64,000 nt of DNA from Epiperipatus broadwayi. Taxonomy: Eukaryota; Onychophora; Udeonychophora; Euonychophora; Peripatidae. Below, in pieces: positions 1 through 12,272 of this stretch; the first letter of the stretch is position 1, and every line of letters starts with the position of its first letter. The stretch is taken from the NCBI GenBank assembly GCA_028023455.1, contig JAQFVV010012546.1, positions 331,501 to 395,500 on the forward strand, in the 5' to 3' direction. The position numbers were made by a program, and so were the translations under genes. A model generated the notes under the pieces. It did not search any database and was not told where the DNA came from. It saw nothing but the letters and a program-made list of their open reading frames with translations.

Positions 1-156
1 TAACATTTCATAACAATATTAATTATATATGTTTGCCTATTTTTCCACTGTCACTCATAGAATTCAAAAAACAAAATATGAACAGGTTTTTCATATAATT
101 AGAAAATAGTCTCTTCTTGAAATTATTTACTTAGTTTTGTTTATTTATAATTGTTT

Positions 157-170
157 AAAAGTGATAATTT
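157..170. repeat. Left target-site duplication of full-length LINE
   Basis: The 14-mer AAAAGTGATAATTT here is repeated exactly at 6268-6281, just after the 3' end of the LINE. This sets the element limits at 171-6267. Confidence 0.85.
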
Positions 171-385
171 ACGGACCAGTCGTTGCTCAAATCATATCAC
201 CTTTGAAACATTAAAATATTCACTTTTAATCTGGAATTTCGCCTTAAAATGATCTTAAACAGACTGTAAGTACTAATTTTATTAATCCGCACGTTTACAT
301 TTGTTTTTTAAAAAATTTACGTTCACATTAAGCTTGATTTAAATCCCACATTGATTGAGTTGAATAACGTCATCTCCTAACGTTC

Positions 386-2741
386 ATGGCTGGCCTACAA
401 GACTCCAAGCCTTCAACAACTAACATGGAAGAGGGGGGTGAATTACTTCAAAAATCCATAGTGGATAGTCAGAGGAAAAAAATATATAAACATTTAAATT
501 TCCCAATTACAAAGCAAAACAAATCAGATAATTTATCAAAAACAAAATGTTGTGTTTCTAAAATAAACACCAGCGCATTGAACGATAAAATGTTAAAACT
601 TGGCAAACAAACACGAAGGGAAAACGACAAGGATAAGTTTCCTCATACCAAAGAGAAAACATTTAAAACAGAAGGAAACCCTTTACAAGACCCTTCTGAT
701 GGAGAATTAACTACTCCTCACCACATTGTAAAATCAACTTTAAATGAAAAACAAAAAATTTTTTTAGCCAAACATAAAATCTGCAGCGGCGAAAATACGC
801 AAAAAGCAACGCAAATTAGAACAACGCGATCAGTTAACGTCAATCATGCGAATGTTATAGAATACAATCTTTCCACGAACAAGAGAAAAAATTATGAACC
901 CAGTTTCACATCAACGCTTGTGCCTGAAAACAAAACAAAAAACCCAGATCACACTAGTAGTGAAGAGTCTACAGACATCAGCTCTTCCTCTGAAATAAAG
1001 CAAAATATTGGATATTTCAAACATCAAGATGATAATTACGATTCCAATAAAACAACAAATGAACAATTTAAGCAATCACAAAGATATATAACTAAACCAG
1101 ATTATACACAAAAAGATAATATAACAGCCAACACTTATGCAAACATTGTAAAATCAAACAATAATGACAAATCAGTAACAGGAAACATAAAACACAATTC
1201 AAATAATCCGCAAGACAATAATGAAGCCACACAACAATTGATTGAGTTGATGGGGGAGTTGGATGAGGCATCAGACACAGGAATGTTTATACATGAGCCA
1301 TCAAACAGTTCTCATGACCAACTCAATAATCATCAGCTTTATACTGAAACAGTTACCAAATTCAATGAAGCCATGCCACAAGGATTACTAAAATCTTTCG
1401 CTATCTTCAATGATGAAGCCTCACTCATTCTGTCCACTACAGACCACTTACTAAGATTATTCCCTTTTCCAACCAGTAAACTCTTCGACCTGCTAAAAGC
1501 CCAAGATCTCTGGAAAGTGATTCAATGGGTATCATATCACCCCAACCCTCGTTATATAATCCTCCAGTTTACAAACATCATGGCAAAATAAGCTTTTAAA
1601 AACAAATATAGGATACTTGATAACAGATACCTAATTACCATCAATCCAAACATAGTCCGTGACACTTCAATAAGTGGCAGGGTAAAAAATTGTGGTTTGG
1701 GATTCAATATTTCTGACTTACAAAACCTTCTAATGCCTTATGGGCAAGTCACTTCTTTTAAATATCTTAGGGTCCCTGGAATACAAGAAGAAGTTCTGCA
1801 AAACATAGCACTCTTTCGAATTACATTAAAAAAAGGAATAGTGCCATTAGATATCCCCCCAACAATCCGTATTGGAAGAGTGCCTCTTTTCATCTCATTC
1901 TGGGGAGTAGAATTGCAATGTTTCGAATGCAGGAAGACAGGACACCTGCTGTGCAACTGCCCATCCAGACAATGCACCTCTTGCGGTACCTTTGCGGGTC
2001 GGTCACATCAGTGTGGTTCAAAAGAAGAGCATATACAAGAACAGCAAAACATGCAACAGACAAAACCCAAAATAGAACATAATCAAGATATAAATTTAGA
2101 GCATGAGACTTCTATCAAGCTGAAAACATATAATCAGTCAACAAATGATTCTCATCAAAACAACATAAAAGATCAAAACCAATGCCAAGAAACCAACCAC
2201 AGGGATGCCACCAAACACGTCAAAACAAGACAAGCAAAACTAATTTCTCTTCAACAGACACTTGTTCTGACTTTGAGCAAGAAGAAACGGATGCTGAAAC
2301 TAGGCAAGAAGAAACTGCAAGCCTCACAGAGTCTGGGCCTGACCATGTCCCTAAACCCTTCACCACACCACACAAAAGGAAAAAGCGCCGCAACAGAAAC
2401 ACTCAATCCACCACCTTTGTTCACAACAATAACAATAGCGGAAATATCGATTCAAATGAGACCACCTCAACCTCTGATGACATACAGTGCAATGCTAGTC
2501 CCAACTATAAAAATGGAAAGATGAATCCCTAAAATCAGATAATGACAATACATCAAACTCATATCATACCCAACCTGAAGCTAATACCTCTGGGCAAATA
2601 GCCCCCCAAGATTTAACATTATGGATCCCATCAACTGATCCTGAAGTCTGCCTAATGCAAAAAGACTACCAGCTCACTGCAAGTATTCTAGCTAATGAAC
2701 AAGAAACCAAGCAACCTACTTCAAAATGTCATTCACAATAA
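386..2741 (+). pseudogene. LINE ORF1 (RNA-binding, zinc-knuckle protein), broken
   Basis: ORF1 of the LINE, expected to bind element RNA as a nucleic-acid chaperone. It opens at ATG 386. A hydrophilic Asn/Lys/Ser-rich N-terminal part of about 300 residues is followed by a conserved globular region (LFPFPTSKLFDLLKAQDLW) and a nonsense TAA at 1589-1591. The same frame then continues through GFNISDLQ to a zinc knuckle at about 1918-2010 (CFECRKTGHLLCNC, CX2CX4HX4C), followed by a second Cys/His cluster (CTSCGTF...HQC). Near 2200 the natural reading shifts frame into a Glu/Asp-rich stretch and a basic KRKKRRNR patch (possible nuclear signal), and near 2515 it shifts again. It ends at TAA 2739-2741, overlapping the ORF2 start by 16 bases. 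The decayed minus-strand ORF1 at 24.77-26.17 kb aligns across the globular region and the knuckle. Confidence 0.8.
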
Positions 2742-5700
2742 CATCACTCAACATCAGGGGGCTTAACTCCAAAGACAGGGTGTTTGCTATCTCACATTGG
2801 TTCAAACTCCAAAAACCAGATATACTTTGCTTATCAGAAACTAAGCTTCACCTTCACACAGACCCCACGATAATAAAAACAATAGAGAGCTTTGGTTACT
2901 TTATTTACTCTTTCTCCATCTCAGCTACCGCTGGGGTTGCTCTCATCATCAATAGAAATTCAATTATTGACTTCTTCAAAATCCTGCACATAGATACCAA
3001 TTGCATTATTGCTACTATACAAATCCAGGGTTTTCTATTCACTCTTATCAATGTGTATCTGGTTAAAGATGAACAAATAGTACACAAAGTTATACATAAT
3101 ATAAACATAGCAATTAGATCGAACCCTAGCCCAGTTATCTGGCTTGGTGATTTCAACCACACTTTTGACAATTTTGAAAAAAAATATTTAAAGATGGTTG
3201 CTAGAAACATACACAGTGGGAAAGCACTCTTTCATGAAGGAGCCTTCTCTTTCTATACCAGAAGTACTCACTCGCTCATAGACCTCATATTCTACTCTCC
3301 TGAAATGATCTCGTTCATAGATACACAGCTCTGGCCTATTGCCTTTTCAGAACATCTCGCTGTTCAAGCTACCATCAAATTGCAACCACAACTTCATACA
3401 TCAACCAACCTCCCCCGGATGATGAGATTACTCAACAGGCACAATGTGCCCCCCCAATTAATCTCAGATATATACATACATCACCTTTCAAGAACAGAAG
3501 ATATGGAATCTACCAGCATTATAAGGATGGAATACATTTATAACAACAACACAAAAGTTTATTAACCAATACAATAGATACCAGAAAGGGCCATTAAGAT
3601 TACTCTCAGAACTTGATTGGACTACATCTGAACTGAAAAGCATCCAAGTTACAGAACACAACATCCCACAAATTCTACACCTAAAACATACATATAAACA
3701 AACCAGAATGACTCTTGTGGAATATATTTGTATTAAGCGAGCATGCAATTATCTGGAACAACAAGATTGTTGGACTCCAGGTTATATCAGATGGGCCCTC
3801 GGGTCAGGAAAAAGAAATCACACACCCTCCTCTTTGTGCCTTGATGGTATTACTTACTCTGGCATCAGTATGCTTAACAAAATTAGGGATTATTATTCCA
3901 CCAAACTGCAGCCCATTGGAACTGTTGCCAGACGACACAAATTTGTGAAAGACTCAAATAACTCTCACAGCATTACTGAAGCTGATATCATCTCCAAAAT
4001 TAAAAGCCTGCCTGAACACACTCATCCCAGCATGCACGGAATTCCTAGATTTCTTCTGTTACACTTGGAAAAATTTACCATACATGTTACAAGGGAAATC
4101 ATTGATCTCTTAGCCACTGATAGCCTACATCTTCCAGGGATATATCCTATATCAGTGGTCCCTTTCATAAAAAAGAAAGATTTACCTGTGGACTTAAATA
4201 ACATTAGGCCAATATCCATGGTTCCTCTCCTAATTAAAATTATCGAAAGCATTATAAAAGATAAAATTCAAGAGAAAATCATCAAAACTTTCCAGGCATC
4301 AATATGCTAAGAGGGGTTCATCGACTGGTGATGCTGTAAGCTGATTTCGACTCCTTGTTGATCATATACGTAGAACAAAACAATCCCGGCCAGTCGCAGT
4401 CCAACTAGACTTTTCCAGGGCTTTTGACTCTGTCCGAATAGATGTACTACTTGGTGAACTAGAGGCTCTTCATGTTCCTTTGGCATACATTCAGATCATA
4501 GAGAATCTCCTAGCAAATCGAGAGATTTTTTTTCTCTAAATGGGAGAATTGCCCCTGGGTTCAAACCCTGCATCTCCATTCCCCAGGGCTCCCCATTAAG
4601 TGCTCTCCTCTTCATGATCTATATAAATCCCTTGCTTTTGAGCATTGAGGATGCACTGCCTGGGATCTCCATCCCTCTTCTTAATGAAAACATCTCCCAC
4701 ATCTCCTACATGGATGATGTAGTGGTGTTTCTTAAATCACATGAAGAAATAAACATTCTTGAAAGCCTATTACAGCACTATGCTCAGATGCAAGGGCTTA
4801 CCATTAACAGGAACAAATCAGCAATTTGGAATATCAAAACAGCTAACAGGATAACAGGTTCATTACAAGCTATGCCTCAGCCTTTCTTGGGATTCAATAT
4901 GTCACTATCTTCTACAGCAATGAGGATGGAAACACAACGAAGACTACTAAACAAAATAGACATCATCATAACATGCCTCTCAAGAATATATATATCTACA
5001 TTTGGAAAGGTTTCACTCTTAAACTCCCTCATACTCCCCAAGATTATATATTATCTTGCGGGTTTTAAACCAACAGAAGCTTTCATTAAAAAAGTAGAAT
5101 CCCATTGTCTGCAACTCTGTAGAGGTGGGCACAAATCATTTATCAGTCTGCGCACCCTTCAAAAGCCAAGAGACATGAATGGACTGGGACTGCATTCAAT
5201 AAAGGTATTCGCAATACAGAGAACTTACAATATGATCCATAAACTTTATTCTGATTGCAGGACCTTCCAATGTCCGCTTCCCAAAGAGCAAGTGCTTCCC
5301 ACTGATAGACCGCCTCCTCAGAGGTTCACTCCCATCTGGCTACAAATGCAGATATCATACATTTTTATGCACATAGTACCTACCGCGACCATGTTCAATT
5401 CAAAAATAACCTATTGGGAAGCCTTCAACCTATCCAACTCAAATAACCAGAAGGCACACACTTACCTCCCCATAAACATAAACAAACTGCACAAACTAGC
5501 CCGTAGATTGAAACTAGCACCTAAACACACAGACTTTCTTCTCAAAATTAACCTTGGTAGCCTCTCCACTGCTATATTTCTTAATAGAAGAGGCTTCCGC
5601 ATAGATCCCATATGTTGTCTCTGTCTTTCCAGCCCAGAAGATATGGACCATATTCTTCGCCTTTGTCCGGTCTGGCAGGGACTAAGACAAAACTTCCAGA

Positions 5701-5984
5701 AACACATTGATAATAATGGTCCAGATCTAACATCTCTTGAAGGGGTTTTAAATAGAGGCATTTTCGCTGAAATCAGGCTCGCCACCTACATAAACTTTGC
5801 CATCTGGTTGACCAGATGCAAGGTGATTTTTCAAAAATTACCGCTTAACGAAATCAATAACTGGTTTCTCAGCATAATTAAAAATATCCAAGAAACAGAC
5901 AAGAGAGAGGCCGATCCATACCTGGCCATATTAACATGGGAATTCACAACTGGTCTAAACAGCACCTCTCCAACCAACTTCTAA
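2726..5984 (+). pseudogene. LINE ORF2: APE endonuclease plus reverse transcriptase, broken
   Basis: ORF2 makes the nick and the cDNA in target-primed reverse transcription. From ATG 2726 the endonuclease domain reads LNIRGL (Asn9), LSETKL (Glu38), LINVY, LGDFN (Asp142, Asn144), SLIDLIF and SEH (His210), so the catalytic set of an APE-like nuclease is recognisable. A frameshift near 3525 leads to the RT fingers (PFIKKKDLPVDLNNIRPISM, about 4160-4220). A second shift near 4290 and a TGA near 4341 precede motif A (QLDFSRAFDSV, about 4402-4434). A poly-T slip near 4525 leads to motif B (PQGSPLSALLF) and motif C (YMDDVVVF, about 4707-4730). The C-terminus has a CX2CX7HX4C motif (CCLCLSSPEDMDHILRLC, near 5615-5670). 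The stop is TAA 5982-5984. All domains are present in order, so this copy inserted whole and decayed in place. Confidence 0.85.
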
Positions 5985-6267
5985 ATAATTTATATGAAAA
6001 TATTTATTATGACTTAATATCTTATTATGATTTAATAAAATCCTCCAACCATAACTTGCCAAAACAGGGTTTACTAACAAAGGTATTTCGTTATAGACTA
6101 GATGATTAATATTCACCTTGCATCCACAGGTTATATTCTACTGACTTTTGAATCATTTCTTCTTTGTATATACCACCCTGTAACCTCGTCTAGTTATTTC
6201 TTGTTATTTTTTTAATTTTATTTTTTTTGTAATCACTTATAGGTCAAATAAAATTATCTTGAAAGAG

Positions 6268-6281
6268 AAAAGTGATAATTT
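6268..6281. repeat. Right target-site duplication of full-length LINE
   Basis: Exact repeat of the 14-mer at 157-170, directly after the A-rich end of the LINE. Confidence 0.85.
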
Positions 6282-7234
6282 TTAACAAAACTGAATATTT
6301 AAATTGATCTCATTTAGTCTTTTTTGTTGTTGTTGTTGTTTCAAAAGGCTTTATTGGACGTTAAGTTTACAAAATAGTACTTGGTACCACATACATAGAA
6401 TAGAATAAGAAAAGACTATGAGATTTTAAACAAAAGGTGATATGTAATTTACCTTATATACATTTGCATTTTTATCTCATGCTAGAGGTAAAAAAAAATT
6501 ATGAATCTACGTGTAACAGAAAAAAAGTACATTCTTAAAAGCAGCTTAGAATTTTCTGATTGCTACATAGGATTTACATCTTTCTGTGTACATCATTGCA
6601 TTAATGTCTTTTTTCTTTTACTTATCCAATTATCATTGTATAATAGTAAGTCATGTCATAAATTTTGTCTCTAATATGATTAAGAATTACATCAAATACT
6701 AAAGATTTATTGTCTTAACTCACTGATTCACTGCTATATGACATCATGAGGTATAGTGATAGCACTACTATGTTTCAACTCCCAATCATTCTCTTTTACA
6801 ATGTTTAGCACTATTTGACTACTTTAAGTTTATTTGGCAGTAGAAACTGAAACTAAAATAAATATTGATTTATTAGTTTAAAAAGAAACAAAACTGAAGA
6901 TTCAGTAGCTCACAGATAAGAACTGATAAAAGCCTAAAACATTGATGAGGGTATAGTCTTTAATTTTAGGTGTATGAATATATAAGTAAACTCTTTTATT
7001 GTTATTAGTGGTGAGCAAAAAATTATATATATTATATACATTGCTTAAATATGTATGATTATTTATAAAAACTAATATAATAATTATTAAAAAAAAATAT
7101 TTTTATGATTTCACATACATTTTTTTTTTAATGTTTACTTTTAAAAATACATGTTAATATTTAAATACAAGTATAATTTATATACCTGGAGTTTAGATGT
7201 AAATATAAGAGATTTGAACAAAGTTTTTCAAGCT
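6282..7234. other. AT-rich intergenic DNA, nothing recognised
   Basis: No open frame of note, no recognisable repeat family and no RNA gene seen. Confidence 0.6.
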
Positions 7235-7380
7235 TTCTTCATCTATCCACACTATTTCATACAATCAGCACACATGACACATACATGTGGAAAAGATAAA
7301 TGATCTCTAATATGTGTATTCCATGCTAAGCAAGATTTGTCAGTTGTTCTGGATCATCATTTTCTACATATATATATATA
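7235..7380 (-). repeat. Old copy of hammerhead-like retroposon (family A), fragment
   Basis: Diverged minus-strand copy of the repeat seen at 10.5, 39.4, 47.0 and 55.7 kb. It keeps the block reading AAAAGATAAATGATC on the plus strand and the CATGCTAAGC block of the stem II region. The core is degraded (CTGACAA for CTGATGA, GGAA for GAAA). The long stem flanking the core still pairs at 8 of 9 positions. Confidence 0.55.
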
Positions 7381-7719
7381 GTTATTTGTAGCAATAGTAA
7401 AAAGAAAATTACAATCATATTTTGTCATATTTCTATAATTATAAATCCAATTTTAAATTTTAGAACATAATTTCATAGCTTTAAGATGATTTAACAATGG
7501 AGTTGGACCAGCCACATCTTTATTAAAATATGTATTCTGACTTCACCTGTTTTAGCTTATAAACTTATAATTCTAATAAATCAAGTGCAATTTGTTGGTG
7601 TATATTACAGATTAATGGTTTTATTATCAAAATAAAATATTGACTGATAACTCTGCTACAAGGTGGAGATGCAAAAAATGTTGAAATGTTTAAAGTTTAA
7701 GTAAATATTTATTATTATT

Positions 7720-8100
7720 ACTAACAGACTTATTAATAATGCAAAGGACAGAATGAATCTATCTCAGGCACCCCAGGTCGTATACAGCATTTCATGCCCT
7801 CAGGTTGGATGCAGTGCCACATACTATGGGGAAACCAAGGCCACTGTCCATAATAGAGCTGTTCAGCACATGTATACATACAGAAGAGCAAAAAAGAATA
7901 ATGATAACTTCTCAATATTTTTTGAACATGAGAAGCAGGCCAGTCATGTGTTCGAACCCTGCAATCCCAAAATAGTGTGATCTGAAGCCAACGATTGTAA
8001 AAGAAGATCAAGGAGGCATATTTTATTATCAATGATAACAACACGATCAATAGAAACAACACATGTTTTGCTATTTCAAGAAAATGGACAAATTAATTTA
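7720..8100 (+). pseudogene. Penelope-like element GIY-YIG endonuclease, C-terminal remnant
   Basis: Remnant of the GIY-YIG nuclease that forms the C-terminal part of canonical Penelope-like retroelements and makes the nick for retrotransposition. It reads INNAKDRM, then VVYSISCPQVGCSATYYGET (the GIY and YIG motifs with a Cys pair between them), then the NRAVQH segment with the conserved Arg, and a His-containing stretch (FEHEKQASHV). A stop at 7978-7980 is followed in frame by SEANDCKRRS. A frameshift then leads to NNTINRNNTCFAISRKWTN, the typical end of these proteins. The same protein segment occurs on the minus strand at 52.14-52.53 kb, where the tail also ends INRxNTCF...WTN. No RT domain is visible upstream, so the copy is 5'-truncated. 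Confidence 0.75.
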
Positions 8101-8157
8101 CATATGCATTTGGATACATTATTTAGTATTATTACAACAATAGTTTATAATTTATTT

Positions 8158-8298
8158 TGGCCATGGATTTGAGGGGAAAACCTTGAAAATACTAGGCCTA
8201 GATTAATTTAATTGTTTTTATTTTTTTTACTACTGACAGCTTTGTCTTCAGCGCATTAAAGCACTTATATATACACTTACTTATTAAATAAAGTTTTG
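8158..8298 (+). other. 3' UTR/terminal segment of Penelope-like element with conserved hairpin
   Basis: Downstream of the endonuclease remnant, GGCC...GGCC enclose a second small stem (AGG/CCT) and a GAAA. The same arrangement with different base pairs is seen at 45.38-45.42 kb (plus) and 52.04-52.08 kb (minus). Further downstream, the run from about 8250 (AGCGCATTAAAGCAC, then a TA-rich tract) also resembles 45.46-45.49 kb. Confidence 0.5.
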
Positions 8299-8304
8299 AA
8301 TTAA

Positions 8305-9810
8305 TGCAAGATACAAAATGTTTTTCTATTTCAGTCTTTTTGTGATTGTAGTTTTATAAATAGCTAAGTTCATTTATTCTTGTTTTTAAAAAATAATTTA
8401 ATATGTATAAGAAAAAAATATTTTAAAATTAATTTAAATTTAGAGAAATTTAGCAATGTGAAATAAAAAAAATCTAAAGTAGTTTTAGAAAAACTTAGTT
8501 TTTTTCTCTCTATTTATAAACTCTAGGTACTCTTGTTTAGTATTTTTAATTGTTGTAGATTACTTTACTCAGCTTTAAAATTAAATATTTGTAAGAAAAA
8601 AATAATAAATAAATAGTTTGTATCATCTATACAAAAACAGTAATGTCTGGTATTTACAGTCAATTAAATAAAATTAGTATCTGTTTCCAGATCAGTAAGT
8701 ATGGCAGTTTGTTATTATTCATTAAATTGGGTTTTGACTCACAATACAAAAATGTTTTTTTTCTTCTTTTTAGATTATCTTCATGATATATATCTTGAAA
8801 ATTAGAAAGTGGTAACAATTCATAAAAGTCAAATTGAGATTCTTCTTGAATTTCTTCAACTTAAACTTTTTAATTTTTATTTTAGAGTGCATATGGATAC
8901 GATTAATATGCCAGAGTTCATGCCTGGAGATTGAAATTGATGAAATGAAAGTAAATATGGAATATAAATTGCTTTTGATTGATTTTTAGATATTCCTTAT
9001 TTCATAATTATTTTAACACTGGTTATTTTTTCATCCATGTTATTTTAAATTCACATTTTTATCTATAAATATAATATCTATATCCTAGCTGCTTTCTCAA
9101 ATTGTACAATAACTTTATTTATTGATCCTTATAATAATATTTTTGAGAAAAGATAATAATAATGAGAATAAATTTATAAAGTAATATTAAATAGACAAAT
9201 TTTGGCAATGTAATTTATCATCAAAAGTATAAAACATTCTATAAACATCTAAACTAAATTAAATTTATGCATAAACATCATATTATATGAGCAAACACAA
9301 GCAATTATTAAAAGCAAACATCTTTTTAACATTAATAGCTTTGCTAAAAATGTTTCATCTTGAAAGTCAAATAATCAAGCTTTCAAAGTCTATAAATAAT
9401 TATATTTCATAAGAAGCTTTTAATCTATGCTATGCAATTTAATAATAACATAAAGCTGACATTACTTTTTTCTTTATTATAAATGATTTTCAATTTTATT
9501 TAGACTAGTGTATATCAATATTCATTAAGAACTGTTATGATTTTTTCTTTGTATATGCAGAACCCATTTTATCATATTCCTTGCACTATAGTAAATAAAA
9601 TTATACTAAATTGTTAAATTATATTTATAGATTAATTATTACATTCATTTAACTAACTCAGGATCCAACACTCCCCTCTCTGACTTCATATGTCTTTGTG
9701 ACAACTTCAATCATATTTGAACATTTTATTTTTATAATTAAACTTTATTCCATATCATCTATGCATAATCTTTATATAAGCTTTCAAATGATAGATATTC
9801 TAAAAGTTAT
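8305..9810. other. AT-rich intergenic DNA, nothing recognised
   Basis: Long poly-A/T runs only. No coding, tRNA or repeat signature found. Confidence 0.6.
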
Positions 9811-9860
9811 TATTTGAACTTTGTAAATATTAATTCTTATTAAGTGTGATGTCAGCATGT

Positions 9861-10133
9861 AATACTTATATAAGACTAAAACCTTAGTACATGCACCTTG
9901 AGTGCTTAATTTTAACAAGAGAGACATCTACAAATCATAATGCAAGATTCAACTTGCTCCTAAATCAAAATGCTTTAGATTTGCCTATATAATTAAAAAA
10001 AAATAGTTAGAGATAAGAGGGTTCCTCTTATCTTTATAAAGTCGAATCTTGTGTTATGATTTGTAGAGGTCTCTCTTGTTAAAATTAAGCACCCAATGCG
10101 CATGTAGTAAGGTTTTAGCCTTATATAAGTATT
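9861..10133. mobile_element. Foldback (MITE-like) element with ~93-bp inverted arms
   Basis: The arm at 9861-9953 is the near-perfect reverse complement of roughly 10040-10133. Both contain the CTTATATAAG block, a GTGCTTAATTTTAACAAGAG block and a CTACAAATCATAA block. The loop between them is AT-rich and contains another short hairpin near 10010-10035. A 13-base direct repeat (TATTTGAACTTTG, 9811-9823 and 10130-10142) lies around it and may be a target-site duplication, although the left repeat is 37 bases from the arm. No coding capacity. Part of the arm resembles the palindrome at 35.62-35.80 kb. Confidence 0.7.
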
Positions 10134-10543
10134 TGAACTTTGAAAAATAGAAAAATAAAACACTAAACTCATTATTTAATGGTAAAAATAGCTCTTTTCA
10201 CATTGCACCATAATCTTTGTTTATTTATAAATATTAGTGCAATGAAATATTTCTCATTTGAATTAAATTTTTAAAATTTACATGAATTTTATTTGAGACA
10301 TTCTAAAAGAATTAAAATATATATTAAAAATAAAAAATACACTTACTTATTCTAAAATTTCACAAATAATTTCTTCACTAGCACTTAAGATAGCCATTTT
10401 TATTAGCCAATTTCTTAAAAAAATATTTTTAAATAAAAACTGATTATAAATCTTAGTTTTGGGCTGAAAATAAATATTTTACAGATATATTGCATAAATA
10501 AGCTTAAATGTGTAAGTAAATTATTGAAAATTACATTTTTTTT

Positions 10544-11003
10544 TAATAACTGAAACACAGGCTTATTATATACCTGTGTCTATATATATATATATAATAT
10601 AGGGTTTTCACATGACCCACCACTCTCCACTCTATCTAATAACACTGATACACTCAAACACATATATGTTGAAAAGATAAATAATCACCAAATATACATA
10701 TTTCATGCTAAACCAGCAATCATCAGTTGGTCCAGATTATCATCTTCACACATATATACTATAAGTGCTCAGATATATATTAAGATAGACAATCTTCATA
10801 CTTTAATGGACAGGCTTCAATCTATTCCACACTCCAACTCTTCAACCATCCATCCAATTGAAAATCTGATGATGGAATGCTCAAAATCCACCTTGAGGCC
10901 GAGATTCTTGTTACACCCATGTTGACCTAAGGTCAATCTGAACCCCACATATACAGGATATAATCCATTTAATACATATGCAAGGATGGGCAGACATCTC
11001 TAC
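10544..11003 (-). mobile_element. Family A short retroposon with hammerhead-like motif
   Basis: About 460 bp, minus orientation, closely similar along its length to 46943-47432. Non-coding. Its 3' end on the minus strand is the CTGTGTTTCAGTT side (plus 10544). It carries the fold described at 10690-10759. No clear target-site duplication was found here. Confidence 0.7.
10690..10759 (-). ncRNA. Hammerhead-ribozyme-like motif
   Basis: On the minus strand the order is an outer-stem strand, GTG, a ~20-nt arm, CTGATGA, a TGCT-loop-AGCA stem, GAAA, and the partner strand of the outer stem (TATGTATAT). This is the element order of a hammerhead core. G at the position before the expected cut (GTG) should make it inactive, and stem I is weak. 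Evidence comes mainly from comparison of seven copies. Confidence 0.45.
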
Positions 11004-12030
11004 AATTACAACAAACACATGTAAGTATCTTGAGGCCAAATAATCTAGCAATTGGGCATTGTTGTCTTGTTTTGAGATCTAAATGAGGACATTGTCAGCT
11101 TGTTTTATATTGAAATTTTGTAGTTGTTCATATGATATCATATTTTTAGATTTTTTTAAATTAATAATTTTAATTAATAATGCAAAAAACTGTATAGACA
11201 AACTAATATAGATAAATAAAAATAGAAAACAAAAGCCAAAGGCAATACAGCACTACCTGAATGCTCAATAATAAATTAAATTTATGACAAATAACTAAAT
11301 CTTTCATAATCTAGAATCTATAATGGACACAACATCTAAAATAGTTATTTTTGCTTCAATTTTTTTCTAAGGTATAGCCTTTTCCTATTAAATAAATGCG
11401 ATCTAATAAATGACAGTTTATATTTTAGTTTTAGTTTTAATTTTTATATGTCAGTTATAATCAGGAGATAAAATATTAATTTTTGTTACTTATACATTCT
11501 AGTAAGATTTTTTTAATATCACAGCTATCACAATAAAAAAAAAGATGTTCTTTCTTCCAATTGTTTTTTTTACTTCATATTGTTTTATTTTAATTTTTTA
11601 TAAATATTTGATATTTATGTACAACTTTTTTGCACTTTTTAAAAGTCTATGATGCTTTTTGTAAGTGTTACAAACTTATGGGAAGAAAAACAAGAAATAA
11701 TTTATCTTAGTAATGTTAAAATTGTTTCTATTTGTTTTTATTTTTAGAACTTGTTTTTATAATAAAGACATACTGAAAATGTAATAATAAATAATTTAAA
11801 TTAAAATTACATATACAAAAATCAATTTGACACTGGAGGGAACTTAATGTAAAAAGTAAGAAGCAAGAGAAGGTTTGTTTGTTTTTTAATTTTATGTGAT
11901 CTGATATTAAAATTATAAAATTATGTAATTTTTATTGATTTGAAATATAAATTTACAAGTATAATTTTGGCAGTCATTCCACTGATTAAATTTATGCATT
12001 TATGTTATTAAGTTATTAAACTAAGCAATT

Positions 12031-12050
12031 GTGTGTGTGTGTGTGTGTGT
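12031..12050. repeat. (GT)10 microsatellite
   Basis: Uninterrupted GT dinucleotides. Confidence 0.95.
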
Positions 12051-12247
12051 TTAGAGAAATAGAAGTCTTTTTTTTAAATCTCTTTTAAATAATATTTTAT
12101 CATGTTTTAGACTTAAAAAAATATTAATTGACTTTTACATTTTTTCTAAAATTAATAAATATATAAAAATATTTAACAATTGCCTAGCAAGTATGAAAAG
12201 CTTACGTTCATAATGAGTCATTAGGGAGTAATCAGATGGAATATCAT

Positions 12248-12272
12248 TATATATATATATATATATATATAT
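12248..12272. repeat. (AT)n microsatellite
   Basis: Uninterrupted AT dinucleotides, about 12 units. Confidence 0.9.

Larger units (their letters stand above)
171..6267 (+). mobile_element. Full-length, decayed Tx1/L1-like non-LTR retrotransposon
   Basis: A complete LINE of about 6.1 kb bounded by 14-bp target-site duplications. The order is a ~215-bp 5' leader (171-385), ORF1 with a gag-like zinc knuckle, ORF2 with an APE-type endonuclease, reverse transcriptase and a C-terminal CCHC motif, and a ~280-bp 3' UTR (5985-6267). The 3' UTR ends in an AATAAA-containing A-rich tail with no long poly-A. The endonuclease type, the RT sequence around YMDD and the ORF1 architecture place it in the L1/Tx1 group; the Tx1 clade is my preference. 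It is dead: ORF1 has one nonsense codon and two frameshifts, and ORF2 has about three frameshifts and one nonsense codon. Relatives lie at 24.77-26.17 kb (minus) and 37.91-38.47 kb (plus). Confidence 0.88.

Noticed and set aside
1738-1977. Minus-strand frames inside the LINE (also 2220-2402, 2905-3210, 3488-3748, 4022-4252, 5462-5785)
   Set aside because: Antisense shadows of ORF1 and ORF2.
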